A stretch of DNA of 64,000 nt, taken from the NCBI RefSeq assembly GCF_020382885.2, contig NC_058501.1:16736001-16800000 (forward strand), in the 5' to 3' direction. This document shows positions 1 to 11,826 of the stretch, piece after piece. The notes beneath the pieces were generated by a model. The model did no database searches and had not been told where the DNA came from. It saw nothing but the letters and a program-made list of their open reading frames with translations. The position numbers and the translations under genes are program-made. This stretch comes from Scatophagus argus (lineage: Eukaryota > Chordata > Actinopteri > Scatophagidae). The first letter of the stretch is position 1. Each line of letters starts with the position of its first letter.

Positions 1-439
1 CAAGGACAAGGTTGCTGACAGCGGCATGACAGACAAATTAGAATCGAAGGCAAAGCCACAACAGTTCAATAGGCTTAAACTTTATGCCTGCAGTGCGGTT
101 TTCTCATAGGGATTTCATGGAAAATGTAACTGCTGACCATGTCCTTTTGAGACAAGCTTGATAAAGGCTTCCAGTTCGCCCTCTTCTGTGTCTGTGTCAC
201 TGCCAGTAACATAATTGCATAGAGTACCGATAAGAATAAGCACTGCGATCCATCTGAATGTAGTGGAAATTCATGACGTAAAGCAGGTGCTTCCAAGAGC
301 GTCACCAACCATTTTGGTGATGCAGGTTTTGTTTGACTTGATTTTCATCTGTCGGCTCATATGAAATTGTTTATGAAGTTAGAGAGTCACGTTCTCAGAT
401 GCTGAGGCAGCGCTGATCCAGACTGTGTTTCTGTTTCAG

Positions 440-1213
440 GTCGGGGTGGATGAAGACTGTGTACAGAGGGTGATGGCCCAGCTGAGCAGTGCAGTCACAC
501 ATCTCCACTCCCTGGGCTTTGTCCATCGTGACATCAAACCTGAGAATATCTTCCTGTGTGACAGTTCCTGTCGCTGGGTCAAACTGGGTGACTTTGGCCT
601 CGCTCGGGCCATCGGCTCCACTGTTCGTGCTGTCTGGTACGAGTCGCCCTTCTGTACTCCAGAGGTGGAACCTGCCAAGGCGTGGGAGAGTAGAGAGTGC
701 GATGGAACTGAAGAGGAGATGGAGGACATTTGGATAACAGTGGAGCCCTGTATTGACAGCTGGGCTCTTGGCGTACTCGTCTACTGCCTCTTGACTGGCT
801 GCTTCCCCTGGGAGGAGAGCACCCACGACGACCGTGGCTACCGAAGATACAAGGAGTGGTTTACCCATGAGGCTGAAAAGGAGGAGAAGATCAGGGATGG
901 TGAGTGTACTGGTGAGGAGGAAATAGACAGTTACACAGTTATGAAGGAAAACCAAAAGAACAACCCTCCTCCTTCACAGTTTGAGGGCCTCAGCCCTCTA
1001 GTGATGACTCTTTTCAAGGAGCTGCTCCACCCTGACCCTAAACACAGAGGAAGCCCCGAGGAGATCCTGAGCTACCTGGGAGGACCATGGCTGATGGAGA
1101 CGGAAAAAGAGGAGAAGAGGAAGGCAGAGGAGGCGGAGAAGGAGGCCAGAAAAATAAGAGAGGGAGGAGGGGTAGCGGAGGAACTGATGAGGGAAGGAAG
1201 AGGGGAGAGATAA
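440..1213 (+). CDS. SBK-family serine/threonine kinase, terminal coding exon
   Basis: This is the last exon of a protein kinase whose earlier exons lie left of the window. It opens in phase 0 after the acceptor ending at 439, and translation begins VGVDEDCVQRV, matching the SBK exon boundary before VGLPEDTV in human SBK1. It holds the catalytic loop HRDIKPEN, the DFG magnesium motif (VKLGDFGLAR) and the C-lobe DSWALGVLVYCLLTG. The usual APE is read as TPE, and an acidic insert (GTEEEMED) sits between it and helix F. A second charged insert follows KEWF, and the tail after GGPWLM is a Lys/Glu-rich stretch of about 40 residues ending at the TAA at 1211. In human, SBK2 and SBK3 neighbour NAT14 and ZNF628, which fits this locus. 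SBK2 versus SBK3 cannot be decided from one exon. The substrate is unknown. Confidence 0.9.
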   Translation, partial: VGVDEDCVQRVMAQLSSAVTHLHSLGFVHRDIKPENIFLCDSSCRWVKLGDFGLARAIGSTVRAVWYESPFCTPEVEPAKAWESRECDGTEEEMEDIWITVEPCIDSWALGVLVYCLLTGCFPWEESTHDDRGYRRYKEWFTHEAEKEEKIRDGECTGEEEIDSYTVMKENQKNNPPPSQFEGLSPLVMTLFKELLHPDPKHRGSPEEILSYLGGPWLMETEKEEKRKAEEAEKEARKIREGGGVAEELMREGRGER

Positions 1214-1301
1214 GCAGTGTCTGTATAAAGTTGTTTCAGTATAGTTTTTTAAATGAATATAACATGTTTGACATTATGCTGCAATTAATTTTGTGTACAA
1301 T

Positions 1302-1307
1302 AATAAA
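1302..1307 (+). promoter_or_regulatory. poly(A) signal of the SBK-family gene
   Basis: AATAAA lies about 90 nt after the stop codon. Another AATAAA lies at about 1452-1457, so tandem 3' ends are possible. Confidence 0.5.
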
Positions 1308-4300
1308 TCTAACACAAGTATATACATGCTATATTTTTCAATTTTTTTATAAATATGCTTGTTAAAGTAACCAGGTCCCTTGTGTTCCTGTGAGTGAGTG
1401 TATATATGTCCATGTTCGTGTGTCTGAAATATAAAGAGTTTATAGATAACATAATAAAGGTTTGAAGTTTGAAAATACAAGCTGTATCATAGTGCTTATA
1501 AAAGTGATATAGGCAATGTTGTCTAAATAAAACAAACTACCTGTATTAACCAAGACTTCTCAAGTCAGTTTTATTTAAATCGTGCAGGATCAAATTTGTC
1601 TGTTTATTACACAGTTAAAATAAATGACACTTTAGAACGGTATTTCAACATGAGACAACTTAGTCGGGTACAACTGTAAATCTCTAGTCGAACTTCTGAA
1701 AACACCAAGACACTGCACTGTAAGGACAACCATCACAGCTGCTCCACTGCTGTCGTCACTTCATACCTCCACTCAACCTGACCTCACTTCACTAAAATGT
1801 CAGTGTGTCTGACAGGAGGAGATCAAGAGATGTTTTAATTTATCAAAGTTAAAGAAATAAAAGTCTGAGCTCATAAAGGGTCTAAGTTGTTGCTTGATAA
1901 CATTATTTTACATGTGTGATTGGTGTTCAGTATGTCTTCCTCTAACGTTACCTGCTTTGGCTTTTATTAAATTATGAGGGAAGGACACCTGCATTACCAG
2001 GGACTGTTTGACCCTCGACTTTCCAGAAGAAGAAGATTCCAGAGGATGCAGCCCAGAAACATTTATGAATTGAACTTACAAACATGTAGAATGGTGAAAA
2101 TCTGTGACATGACAAGCTAGTGACCCTTTACTGATCAGGTATCATCATTTGTAAGCTATAAACCAGGCAACCATTTTTAAAATTAATAATTTCTTACATA
2201 GGTGTAAATAATGAAAAAAAGAACCAGTTATTCTTAAATAATCATTGACAGCTTATGAAATCTTCCCAAGAGAGACTCTAGAAAAGTATTCGTGTGGAAA
2301 GAAACGGCATCTTTGACCTGGTGAAGCAACAGGTGCTGCGGAACGCAAGAAGCACATCTAAAATTGGACTGAACAATACAACATGATAGTGATACCGGCA
2401 TGATCTTCTTCCAAGTTTTGTGTGATGCAGACCACACTCATACTACCTGCAGCAGGAGAGACAGAACATTCATTCACACTGGCAATTACTTTGAAGTTAT
2501 AGTAGCCACTGTTACAATACATTGCACTTGCACTGTACTTTGAGAGATTATTGATTGACATGTTGACAGAAGCAAACACACGTGAAATCTACACACATGG
2601 CAGGTTGACCTCCATGTTGTTCGTGGAGGCATTTGTCCTACATCTGTCACAGAGGACAACAACCGGTTGAAAAATCATCTTCATTCCTGTTAGAGTGCTT
2701 CAAAATGAATGTTTCGGTATTGCTTATAGCCACTTCGCACATGTTTGCCTTAACTGAATCATAATATGATGTTCACAACTGTCTGCCACTGTAGAGCCAA
2801 AAAAATTAGCATGCAAGAAAATGATAAAATACACCTTCCTCTATCACAAGATGATAGCTTTGAGTTTACACCCACTGCAAAAAAGCAAATGGAAAAATGA
2901 ATCACAGAAAATTAAATCCTTAGTTTTAACTCCCAAATGGCAGCGTGCGTGCTATCTCAGTTTCAGTTTGGAGTGGGTCCCTGTTGGTAGCGAGCTGCTA
3001 ATGTGCAGTGCGGGTGTGTGTGTATGTCAGTAGGGCCTGTGCTAACCCCTGCTAAGGGCCACTCCAGATGGATTTATAAATAGACCCCAGACTCATCTAT
3101 TTACACACCGTGCACATCATCACCTCCCTCTGACTATCCGCACTCCGCAGACCTCCAAAAGCAAAAGTCAGGCTGTCTTGGCGCCCGCAGGCCTGTAACA
3201 GCGCAATCTGATGGAACACTGTGACCCATCGTGCCTATTAACTCCCTCATCTCTGCTCTCTTTTTATCTTGCTGAATACTTTTCCCTTACGTTGCGCCTC
3301 TCATGCCACTTGTCTTTCCCTTTCATCTTTGCTTCTGCGGTCAGGTCTACTTTATGCAGCTTTGGTTGCTGTCCTTTTAGTCACTCCCTCCCTGAACATT
3401 GCTCTTCTCAGGTCAACAGTAACATGAACCAAGAACTGCTCCTTTAATTGTGTCCCATAGTACAGCATGTTTACATCAAATCACCTGATGTCTCCTGTAG
3501 TAACCGTTGTTTGGGATGTGCTGTTTTCGGGGAAACAGAGGAACGAGGCTCATGTGACGCTTTGGTGGGGAGTTAATAGAGGACCACAGCCTGACAAATG
3601 GAAACACATGGTGCGGACCGCAGAGACAATAGAGTGCCAACACAAAGATGCTAATCGCAGTGCAAATCTGTTCGAGGTCCATGAGGACAGATAGCAGGGA
3701 TGATGAAAACAGGAGAAACAAGGACAGCTATGAGGTCTGCTGGTCCTCACTAAGAACTCAAGTGTAATGTCACATACATACAGCTCATTTTACTTTGAAC
3801 TGTGTCTGCATTTCCAAGTCACAACAGACCTTGAAACGTTAGCGAAATTGAAAGGCCCACTCCCAAATCTAGAAACCAAAGAACATCAAATTTAGATTCG
3901 TACTGTCAGCAAGATTCATATTTCATGCTAAGGGTATTGAATGACGCTCACTTTGGCACAAAAGATTAAACTTCACAAAGGTCTTCAGGGACATACATTC
4001 ATAGCCTATAAAGCATCTTTAAAATTTACATTTCATGTCTTACAAAAGTTACGTTGTTTATGAATTTCATGTTCTTTATTACAAATATTTATGGGCTGCA
4101 GGGATGAAGGATATGGAGACAAGCAACTGGAAAATGATGTTAGATGCAACAGATATTAAGACAGATATCTGATAAAAGATGTCACGCGTCATCAGAATGA
4201 TATCTGCAAAAACAGACACCGATATAAGAGCCAGATTGATGGGCAGAGAGGAGCAAATAAAGAATTCGCATGGCCAAATGTCTGAAATGTATCCCCACAG

Positions 4301-4609
4301 GGAAGCAAAACTCTTGGGCCATCATGGAAAATCTTCCCCCTGCACCTCCAACCTTCTCGGTCACCTGTCTGCTTGTTAAGGTTCTGTGACTTTAATTGCT
4401 TAACCAGGACTGAGAGTCATGATATTCATCCATTAGAAGAGCCTCAAATGATCACTTTTGCAGAGTGAGAAACACTGATGAGCAACACTCTAATTTGCAA
4501 GCATTTACTGAGAACTGCAATGTGCAAACAGCAGAGCTCATTTGCCATTTTGGCCAGTCCTTACCACTTTACAGGAGTGTTTGGAGGTAAAGACTTGCTT
4601 TAAGGTTAG

Positions 4610-4648
4610 GGTTAGGATTGGTGTTAGGCTTTTAGTCATGAAGGTTTG
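4610..4648 (+). repeat. short interstitial TTAGGG-like tract
   Basis: Two consecutive TTAGG(G) units plus degenerate GTTAGG units. It is too short to mark a telomere fusion and resembles the GGTTAGGG runs common in fish intergenic DNA. Confidence 0.4.
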
Positions 4649-6057
4649 GGTTAGGGACCAGAGAATGTGAGAATTGTACGGGTGTTTTCTTGCAATAGAA
4701 ACACAGCAGTACATGAAAAATGTATCAGCTGGTTGAAATGCAGAGACAGAGAGAAGCAGAGTGAGGGAGGGGTGTGCTGGGGTGAAAACGAGGTCTCTGT
4801 GGGAGTATGTATTGCAGAGCTGGCATGCCTCGTCCATTGCCGTCCAGCTAATAAACAAGTCGAGAGATTATCATGTGTTTACTATCCAGTATGTTTCCCT
4901 TCACCATTCTGAGTTGCTTTCTGCCTTCCTCACCACCTGCCTCTTCTATGCCACTCTTGCCTTTCCTCTCTCTTCTTTTCTGTCCCTCTCAGTTCTGCTT
5001 TCTCTTCATGCCAGAGCAGCTTGGGCAGAGTGGCAGGTTGATGTGCTCAAAGGATTGATCGTCCCTGTTGGCTTCTATCCTCCTCTCTTTTGCTTACCAT
5101 GCCCCCATCTGTCAAGCTGTCATCAGGCTCGCCCAGTCGACCTTGTTAGGGCCACCCCGCAGAGGCCACACGGACTCCATGTAGCCCCGATATGTCAAGG
5201 GGGATGATGAGTGTCTCCCTCTTGAACTGACTCGGACTTACCATGCAGTGAGAGCCAGTGAGAGTTTTGTCGTGTGTGACTTCAGGGGTATGTGTGGCAA
5301 TATTTATATTAGTCAAGTGCATGGAAGCCAATGCAGAGTCAAGTTTCCCTCCCAGTGCAACTGTGACAGTTCCAATGAAAAGCATCTTCTCAACACAAAG
5401 AGCCTCTGAAACAGAGGGTCAGGAACTGTGGCCATGATAGTTACTTTCATCTTGGCCCAGATAGCCCTTCCTGTGACTACAAAGTATAGTATAGTAATAG
5501 TCTTCAAAATTGATCAAATTCCTTTATATCCCAGCAGCTTTAGTTCATCAATAAATTATATTGTGCAAGATTTAATGTGTTGTAAAGCTGCCATTTTGCA
5601 AGTTTTTGTGCAGCATTTATTTCTAGTCCTCTGAGACTTCAAATAGTCTCAAAAGAAAACAACAGAGAGCAGACTTAACTGGTGAAACCCCCTTGGGATT
5701 ATCATGAATCACAAACTTTCTTAGGGCCTTTATAGTGATTTTTTTTATTAGGGTTAGCTGAGCTAATATGTCTGTGGAAAGTTTGTGAAGTTATAACTGA
5801 GCTGTGAGTTTTTACATTTTCCAAATATGTTCAAAGCTACTTCAAAACCACCCACAGGAATAAATCAAGATAGTGAAAATCATTCAGTTACAATGGAGTC
5901 CGAGGCCAAGGCCTCATCAAATTGTTTTGATCTCTTTTAACACATCATTTAAGCCAAAGATATTTAGCTTATGGTCATAAAAATCAGAGAGAAGTAGCAA
6001 ATCCTGACGTTAAAGAATCAGAGAATATTTGATATTTTTTACTCAATAACTGACTTA

Positions 6058-6150
6058 AGCCATTAATTAGTTAATACATAGGAATTTTCTATTGACTGAC
6101 TAATCGATTAATCAACGCTCGGTTTCAGCACTGAATTATACAAACAAACT
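6058..6150. repeat. fragment of a teleost repeat (ATTAATCGATTAATC-type)
   Basis: The string GACTAATCGATTAATCAACG followed by GTTTCAGCACT resembles a very common teleost interspersed repeat that contains alternating ATTAATCGA/GACTAATCG and then CGTTTCAGCTCT. Family name and exact ends were not determined. Confidence 0.45.
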
Positions 6151-7663
6151 GTGGTTTCATACATGTTCATGATGGGAAGCACATGTCTTTGGGAGGTGAA
6201 ACATATGTTTCAAACAGGGACCTGTCACTGGTTATTACTGCAGAGATGACCTGGGTAAGGGTAGCTATCTGTTTAACTCACATTACAGAACAGAGAAGAA
6301 AGCCCTTAGCTCACCTGATAGTTTTTAATTGGATCGTAGTCCAATATAGGACTTCATGAATTAGAGGCCCAAAACCATATTCTATGTGCAGTGCTCCACC
6401 TGCTGGTTATATTGAGTAGTGCAAAAGTCAAATCTGAGGCCCACTGTGGCAGGATGCCTCTGTTAATGTGTCTCTCAATTCCTCATCATTTATTTAATAT
6501 TTTCTCCATTAAAACCATAACAAATCCAAGCAGATTCCAGGACAAATGAAACCTATTCAGACAAGCCTGCATCTCTGATATTATCATCTTCAATAAAGAC
6601 AGTCTATGTTAGCTTCACATGTGTGCTTTCAAAGAATTTGAGGACTATTTAAATAAAATGGTATTTAGGCAAAGTCCTCTGTAACTTGTGTGCCTATTTA
6701 ATAAAGAAGAGCACATTGCTATGTTTTGTTTATGATGACCATCAGTCACTGTGTGTGCTGATGAGACACTGACTGAGATAAAAAGATACTGGAGCTGCAT
6801 ATCTGTGTGATAAAATGTTCACCCAAGATGACCAATAAAAACAATTAACGTAAGAGAGATCAGACTGTAGCTGCATCCTATTTTTTATACCAGATATGGG
6901 CAGGAAAAAAAAGGGAAAAGCCAGAAAATGGTTAGGAGCACAGGGGGAGGAGGAGGAGGAGGGAGGAGGAGAGGGAAGGAGGGGAAAGAGGAGAAGACAA
7001 AAGATTCATAAAACTAAAGCAGTTGTGGACGACAGCAAAAGTTGTGAGTACAAGTTCATTATGCTTCTTTTTCGCCTGATTTTAACACATACTGCAGAGG
7101 AGCATCTGTACAGACAGGCAGGATATCTCACATCCAGGGACATTAATGGAGGGATATTTTCTATTGATTAGATGCTAACATGACATAAAAAGAGTGAATC
7201 TTTGGCTGAATAAGTGATTCACTTGAACATTTAGATTTTGTAGATACTTGACGTGTGACTTCTCACAGAATTCAGGAAGTACAAGCAGCGACAAACTCTG
7301 CCACTCTCACAAACAGAGACATGCACTGAGCTGAAGCAAGACAATCGGTTTTCGACTCAGTAAATGCAAACATATGACTCTGGGATTATCGGAGCAGAAA
7401 AGACACAACATGGGACAAAAGTGTGATGCTCAGAGGGAGCAGTTGGAAGGCAGTCATATGGTCTATGAAAGAAAGAAAGCTGGAAAAGAATGTGCGACTG
7501 TAACAGAGGAGGGGCGCAGGGGTGCTCAAATAGGGCACAAAAAAACAACATTCTTTTGAGAGAGCTCATGTCTTGGACTCCAAAGTTACACTGACACATC
7601 ACGACAGGAATGATGCGGGGCGGAAGAGAAGAGAGCAAACGAGAAACAGTAAGAAAGAGAGTG

Positions 7664-7688
7664 AGGAGAGAGAGAGAGAGAGAGAGAA
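7664..7688 (+). repeat. (GA)n microsatellite
   Basis: About 12 uninterrupted GA units, followed by an A8 run. Confidence 0.85.
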
Positions 7689-8084
7689 AAAAAACACAAT
7701 TTCACAGATAGAAAGTCTCATTTCCAACTTGTTTTAATAGCTGCTCCACCACCGCTATCTAGTTGTTTATAAGCAGTGTGAAGTATACAAAAAATATACT
7801 GAAGAACAAATTATTCCACAGCAAAATGACATCAGACAGTCTTCAACAAGTTCTCCAAAACATAGCACGACTCTGTGTTTTTAGCTGCAGCAAAACTTGA
7901 GGGAAAACATTACAGTGACTTGGAACGCTGGGAGCATTTATATGCAAGCGGATTAAAGGAAACATAAACAGCACAAAAATCTTGAGTGAGGATATTGAAC
8001 AGTTCCACTCTGTGAAATCACCCTGACTCTTTTCCTCTTCGGTTTCCTCCAGCTCGTAAAGCTTACCTCTTACAAGTTGAAGGA

Positions 8085-9782
8085 ATGGGCAGCCTTCCAG
8101 TGGTCCTGCTCCTCTGCAGTTTCCACGGTACAGCTGCCAAACAGAACACACAAATCATCTTGTTTAATTATGGTTGAGTCGCTGTGTGTTTGTTTTTATG
8201 CTGCGAAACACTCCCCTCATGTGGTTTCTGTTTCTGTTCCACAGCGCTCACAGCTGTAGCCCAAGTCCAGCAGGCTGGTAAATGCTCTTCTCCTCATAAG
8301 TCACATGATAGATCAGGATGAGTTGCGTTGCATGACATCTGTCCATCTGTGAGTCACTGCAGTGGGTCACTGATAAGACGTGTATCCAGTCTGATTGTGT
8401 TTTCTTTCCTTGGTTCTAGAAAGCACTGAGGCACCTGGAGGCACCTTGCCAGCCAGTGAGTGACAGCAGTTTGGAGATGACCTCTGACCCCCCCCACCAC
8501 GAGCTTCTGGCAGTGTTTGTGTGCTTCCACCTGTGATAGATGCAATTTCAATATGTCAATTATCTGTCTCTGCAGACTGCAGGGAGGAGATGTATCCTTG
8601 CACCAGGATGTACTCGGTTCACCGGCCCATCAGGAAATGCATTGGCACTGTTTGTCTCTACAGGTGATCTGCAATTTATCTGTAAAGTGAATCAAAGTTA
8701 GCAGTCAATGTGTTAGTGCACAGCATCATCCGTGACTGTTTCTTGGGCACATGAAGTAGAGTGAAGAAAGCACACAGACCCGCTCAGAAAGTAAAAGCAG
8801 AGACATTTTTTTTCACCAGGACTGTGCTGGTGAGGTTTGACCAGATTTTGCATGTCAACTTTAGCTCAACTATCAACAGAATCTGATTCAAATGTGGCTG
8901 AGCTGTGGTTGGTGCACAGAAGCGTGTTGTGTCACGTTCTGCCAGCTGAGCCTCCTGCCACTCAGAAAGTGAGAAGAGCAGAGGGAAAAGCAGAAGTACA
9001 GAAATCTCTCATGTGAAACAACCAAAAACGTTCTAAATTTGGCAGAAAACGGTGTCTTCAAGTCAGACTGTTGCTCATAATAAGGAGCTGATTTAAGGCC
9101 TTCAAGGCACAGCAAAGCTTGGCATTAGCAGAAAAATGTACTCAAAGTGTCTTACAAAGAAGTAGCTGAATAGCCTCTGTGTTTTTATTACAGATGTCAT
9201 TTCTTATTTTGTGTTACTGTTGACAGCAGGGTTTTGATGTTGAAGCTGGTCCAGGTGGGGCTAATTTTCACTACATTCACTTCTGGTGGTTAATTAAATC
9301 TTAGAAAGTCGTCACGTGCTGAAAATGTGACATAGTAGAGTAAAAGCACTTGCAGAAAAATGGAACTACTTTGAGTACAAGAATCTCAACATTAAGCTCC
9401 ACAGCTGGTAAGATGAGTTTTGTTATTGTTTTACTTAATGTAGTTGAATCCTGTCACACCGGGTCATATATCACTATAGCTCTTTTACATTTATTTTTCT
9501 GATGCAGCCTTCCCCGCGTCTATGTGATCAACAAAGAGATCTGTATGAGGACAGTGTGCCAACAGGATGAGTACCTGAAAGGTGAGACACCCTACAAGTA
9601 AATCAATCATCATATCAGGTACGTGAACACGCACTTACAGAAATATCTGTGTCTGTCACTGAACTGCAGCCGAACTGTGCAGAGAACTGTCTGGGTGGCC
9701 CAGGCGTATTGAGAGGTCATCTAATAAGAAACGCTGTCACAATCGCCGTAGCAACCCCAAAACCTTGGCAAACAACGCCTGA
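8085..9782 (+). CDS. mfap5: microfibril-associated glycoprotein (MAGP-2 / Mfap5), complete
   Basis: Secreted component of fibrillin-rich microfibrils; model of 128 aa. CDS exons: 8085-8127, 8245-8277, 8420-8455, 8576-8663, 9508-9581, 9670-9782, all with GT-AG introns and matching phases. A signal peptide (MGSLPVVLLLCSFHGALTA) leads to a short Gln/Ser/Thr-rich spacer and then the MAGP matrix-binding domain. That domain shows CREEMYPCTRMYSVHRPIRKC, a C-x4-C pair, and RVYVINKEICMRTVC. The C-terminus ELCRELSGWPRRIERSS aligns with the MFAP5-specific ELCRQMAGLPPRRLRRS, so I choose Mfap5 over Mfap2. Human MFAP5 is about 173 aa. The acidic N-terminal region and its RGD are missing here. MFAP5 lies next to AICDA in human, and aicda is two genes away here. 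Confidence 0.93.
9205..9405 (-). repeat. partial copy of a percomorph interspersed repeat in mfap5 intron 4
   Basis: Reads as the reverse complement of the middle and 5' part of the element at 42323-42930. Segments such as GAAGCTGGTCCAGGTGGGGC and GAACTACTTTGAGTACAAGA match that family's consensus as I remember it. It is truncated and diverged. Confidence 0.6.
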
Positions 9783-10166
9783 TTGGATGGTGACGTGACC
9801 ACCAGTGAGGATAGAGCCCCTTAGAGACCGAAACCAGGAGCGTCGCAATAAAAACAGCCCATAACATCGTAAATCCACCACTGAAAACACTTTCTTTCTC
9901 TTTCACACATACGCACAAGTGTGCTGAGTCATATCTACGTTTATGTATTAGTCTTTCATGTGTGAATACAGAAGCTGTGCTCATTTCATTTGTGTGTTTT
10001 TGGAAACAGATCATGTCTTCCACGGTTTACGACACATTTATGGTACTGTAGTCATAAGCCTATAGCAGCACTGAGTCATTTCATTGTACAAAGTAAAACT
10101 CACTCTTTTTTGGATTGTATGGTACCTATTGACAATCCAGTATTATGTGCACTATTGTATCCAAAA

Positions 10167-10172
10167 AATAAA
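10167..10172 (+). promoter_or_regulatory. mfap5: poly(A) signal of mfap5
   Basis: AATAAA about 385 nt after the mfap5 stop codon on the same strand. Confidence 0.7.
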
Positions 10173-10197
10173 ACTACATATTTTCATGAGTTACTTG

Positions 10198-10203
10198 TTT
10201 ATT
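10198..10203 (-). promoter_or_regulatory. necap1: poly(A) signal of necap1
   Basis: AATAAA on the minus strand (TTTATT on plus), 25 bases to the right of the oppositely directed mfap5 signal. Confidence 0.55.
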
Positions 10204-11826
10204 GATTTGTTCTTTTTCACTGATTAGTTACGAGAAAAAACAACAAATGAAAATTATGGACACACTATGAGTGATATCTGTGTTTTTCTTTGCATATTCA
10301 ATTCCATATATATTTCCATACACACATACAGCTTGTATAACAGGGAACATTTGGGAGGGATGCATATAAGTTAAACAGTAAACAAACACTGACAAACATC
10401 GGTAGGACTTTAGACTCACACAATCTCTGTGCATTCCAGTCAACATCCACCTCGCGCCACTTGTCACTGTCACCACACATGAGCATGTGATACCAGTGCA
10501 GCAGTGCATCACATGTAACAATGTCACAACAAAAACACATACAAGCTTGGTCCCACATTGAATTTCTCTGCATCCAAATACCATTGAAAACATCAAAGCT
10601 TAACAAGGAATTAACAGTTAAAACTCGTCAGTGCAGTGCGAGACGTTGCAGTCGAGATCTATGACCTGATCACCTTCTCATAACAATGAATTCAAAGGAT
10701 GAAGCTGCTCCCCAGGCTTAAGGGGCAGCGCAGAAACACAAACCTATTCATTGAGCAGAAGAGAGATCATGACCTACATGACTCACCAGTCACAGCTTTA
10801 ACAGCTGTGCTGAGAAGAGATGACATAACACGGACTAAATCTTCTCGGCTTCCCCTTGAGGCGAAGATAAAAGCACTTGATGCCTCTTTTTCTTTTGCTA
10901 AGACCCAATCACATACAACATCCCTACCTCCCTGTCTCTTTGTACTGATCTACAGTTTAAACAAAATTGCACACAGCGCCAGGATCCACCCCCAGTGAAA
11001 TATGAGTTCAACAGCTCTATTTGACATCTTTCTAAATGATGTTGTAGAGCTACAGGAGCCCCCAGAGAGTGCTAGAGTGCACAGATATTCTGTAAATCAG
11101 CTATAGCTTAACTCGCCTCTTTCAAGTAAAATCATTTTGTGGTAAACTTCACTGTAACCTGTGTCTGTGACTTGAACAATCCCTGCGATAATGCAGACTT
11201 TATGCATTACTAACTACACAGACAGACTAGACTGCCAGTCAGTGCATATAGTCAGTCCCACTGCTGAGGACTTGGAGAAGTATAAGTTACAGTACATACA
11301 GGTGACAACACCAATGACAATAATTAGAAACCACAGACAATATATACATTTAAAATAAGTAATCTCTGTACATAAAATTCATTCATTCCTATAGTTAATT
11401 ATATTTCATTTCATACGATGTTTCTCATTATGTCTCCCTTGATCATATTTCTATTATGTAAACTCTACAATAAAAATCAGAAAATAAAACATTGGGAGGG
11501 AGAGAAAGGAGAGAAAGGCAGACTTTAAACAGGAGAATGCAAACTAGAGACCTAAAGTGAGACAACATACCCAGAAGGAAAGAGGGAAGAGGATGGCCAA
11601 GAAGGCTGGGGAGGAAGAGTTGGTGGAGATAGATTATTGGGTCTGGGTGTATCTCTGACTAAGAACAAAAGCCATGACGAAGTGAACTTAAAACTAACCA
11701 CAACAGGGGTTTATCCTGCTTGGCAGGGAGAGATATGGGACCCCATAAAGGGGAAAGCAAGGTTGCAAAAATTGCTGCATTAATTTACAGAGAGATTAGA
11801 GGGAGCAAAACAAAACGAATCTCTCC

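Larger units (their letters stand above)
1480..8084. other. intergenic stretch, sbk to mfap5
   Basis: About 6.6 kb with no supportable gene. Open frames are short, lack splice context and show no recognisable domain. It contains a short TTAGGG-like tract near 4612, a degraded repeat at 6058-6150, a purine-rich GGA run at about 6940-7010 and a (GA)n tract at 7664-7688. The last few hundred bases should hold the mfap5 promoter and 5' UTR, but I see no clear TATA box there. Confidence 0.6.
9783..11826. other. mfap5 and necap1 3' UTRs, tail to tail
   Basis: No coding exon is seen. From the left, mfap5 3' UTR sequence runs to its poly(A) signal at 10167. From the right, necap1 3' UTR sequence runs down to a minus-strand AATAAA at 10198-10203, the first canonical signal I find below the necap1 stop, which implies a UTR of about 1.6 kb. 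Confidence 0.6.

Noticed and set aside
4610-4648. Telomere-fusion scar
   Set aside because: Only about two intact TTAGGG units; too short, and similar runs are common in fish DNA.
6896-7171. Open frame on plus starting with a Lys/Arg-rich and Glu/Gly-rich run
   Set aside because: Composition follows a GGA/AAAG purine tract. No domain, no splice context and no related neighbour.
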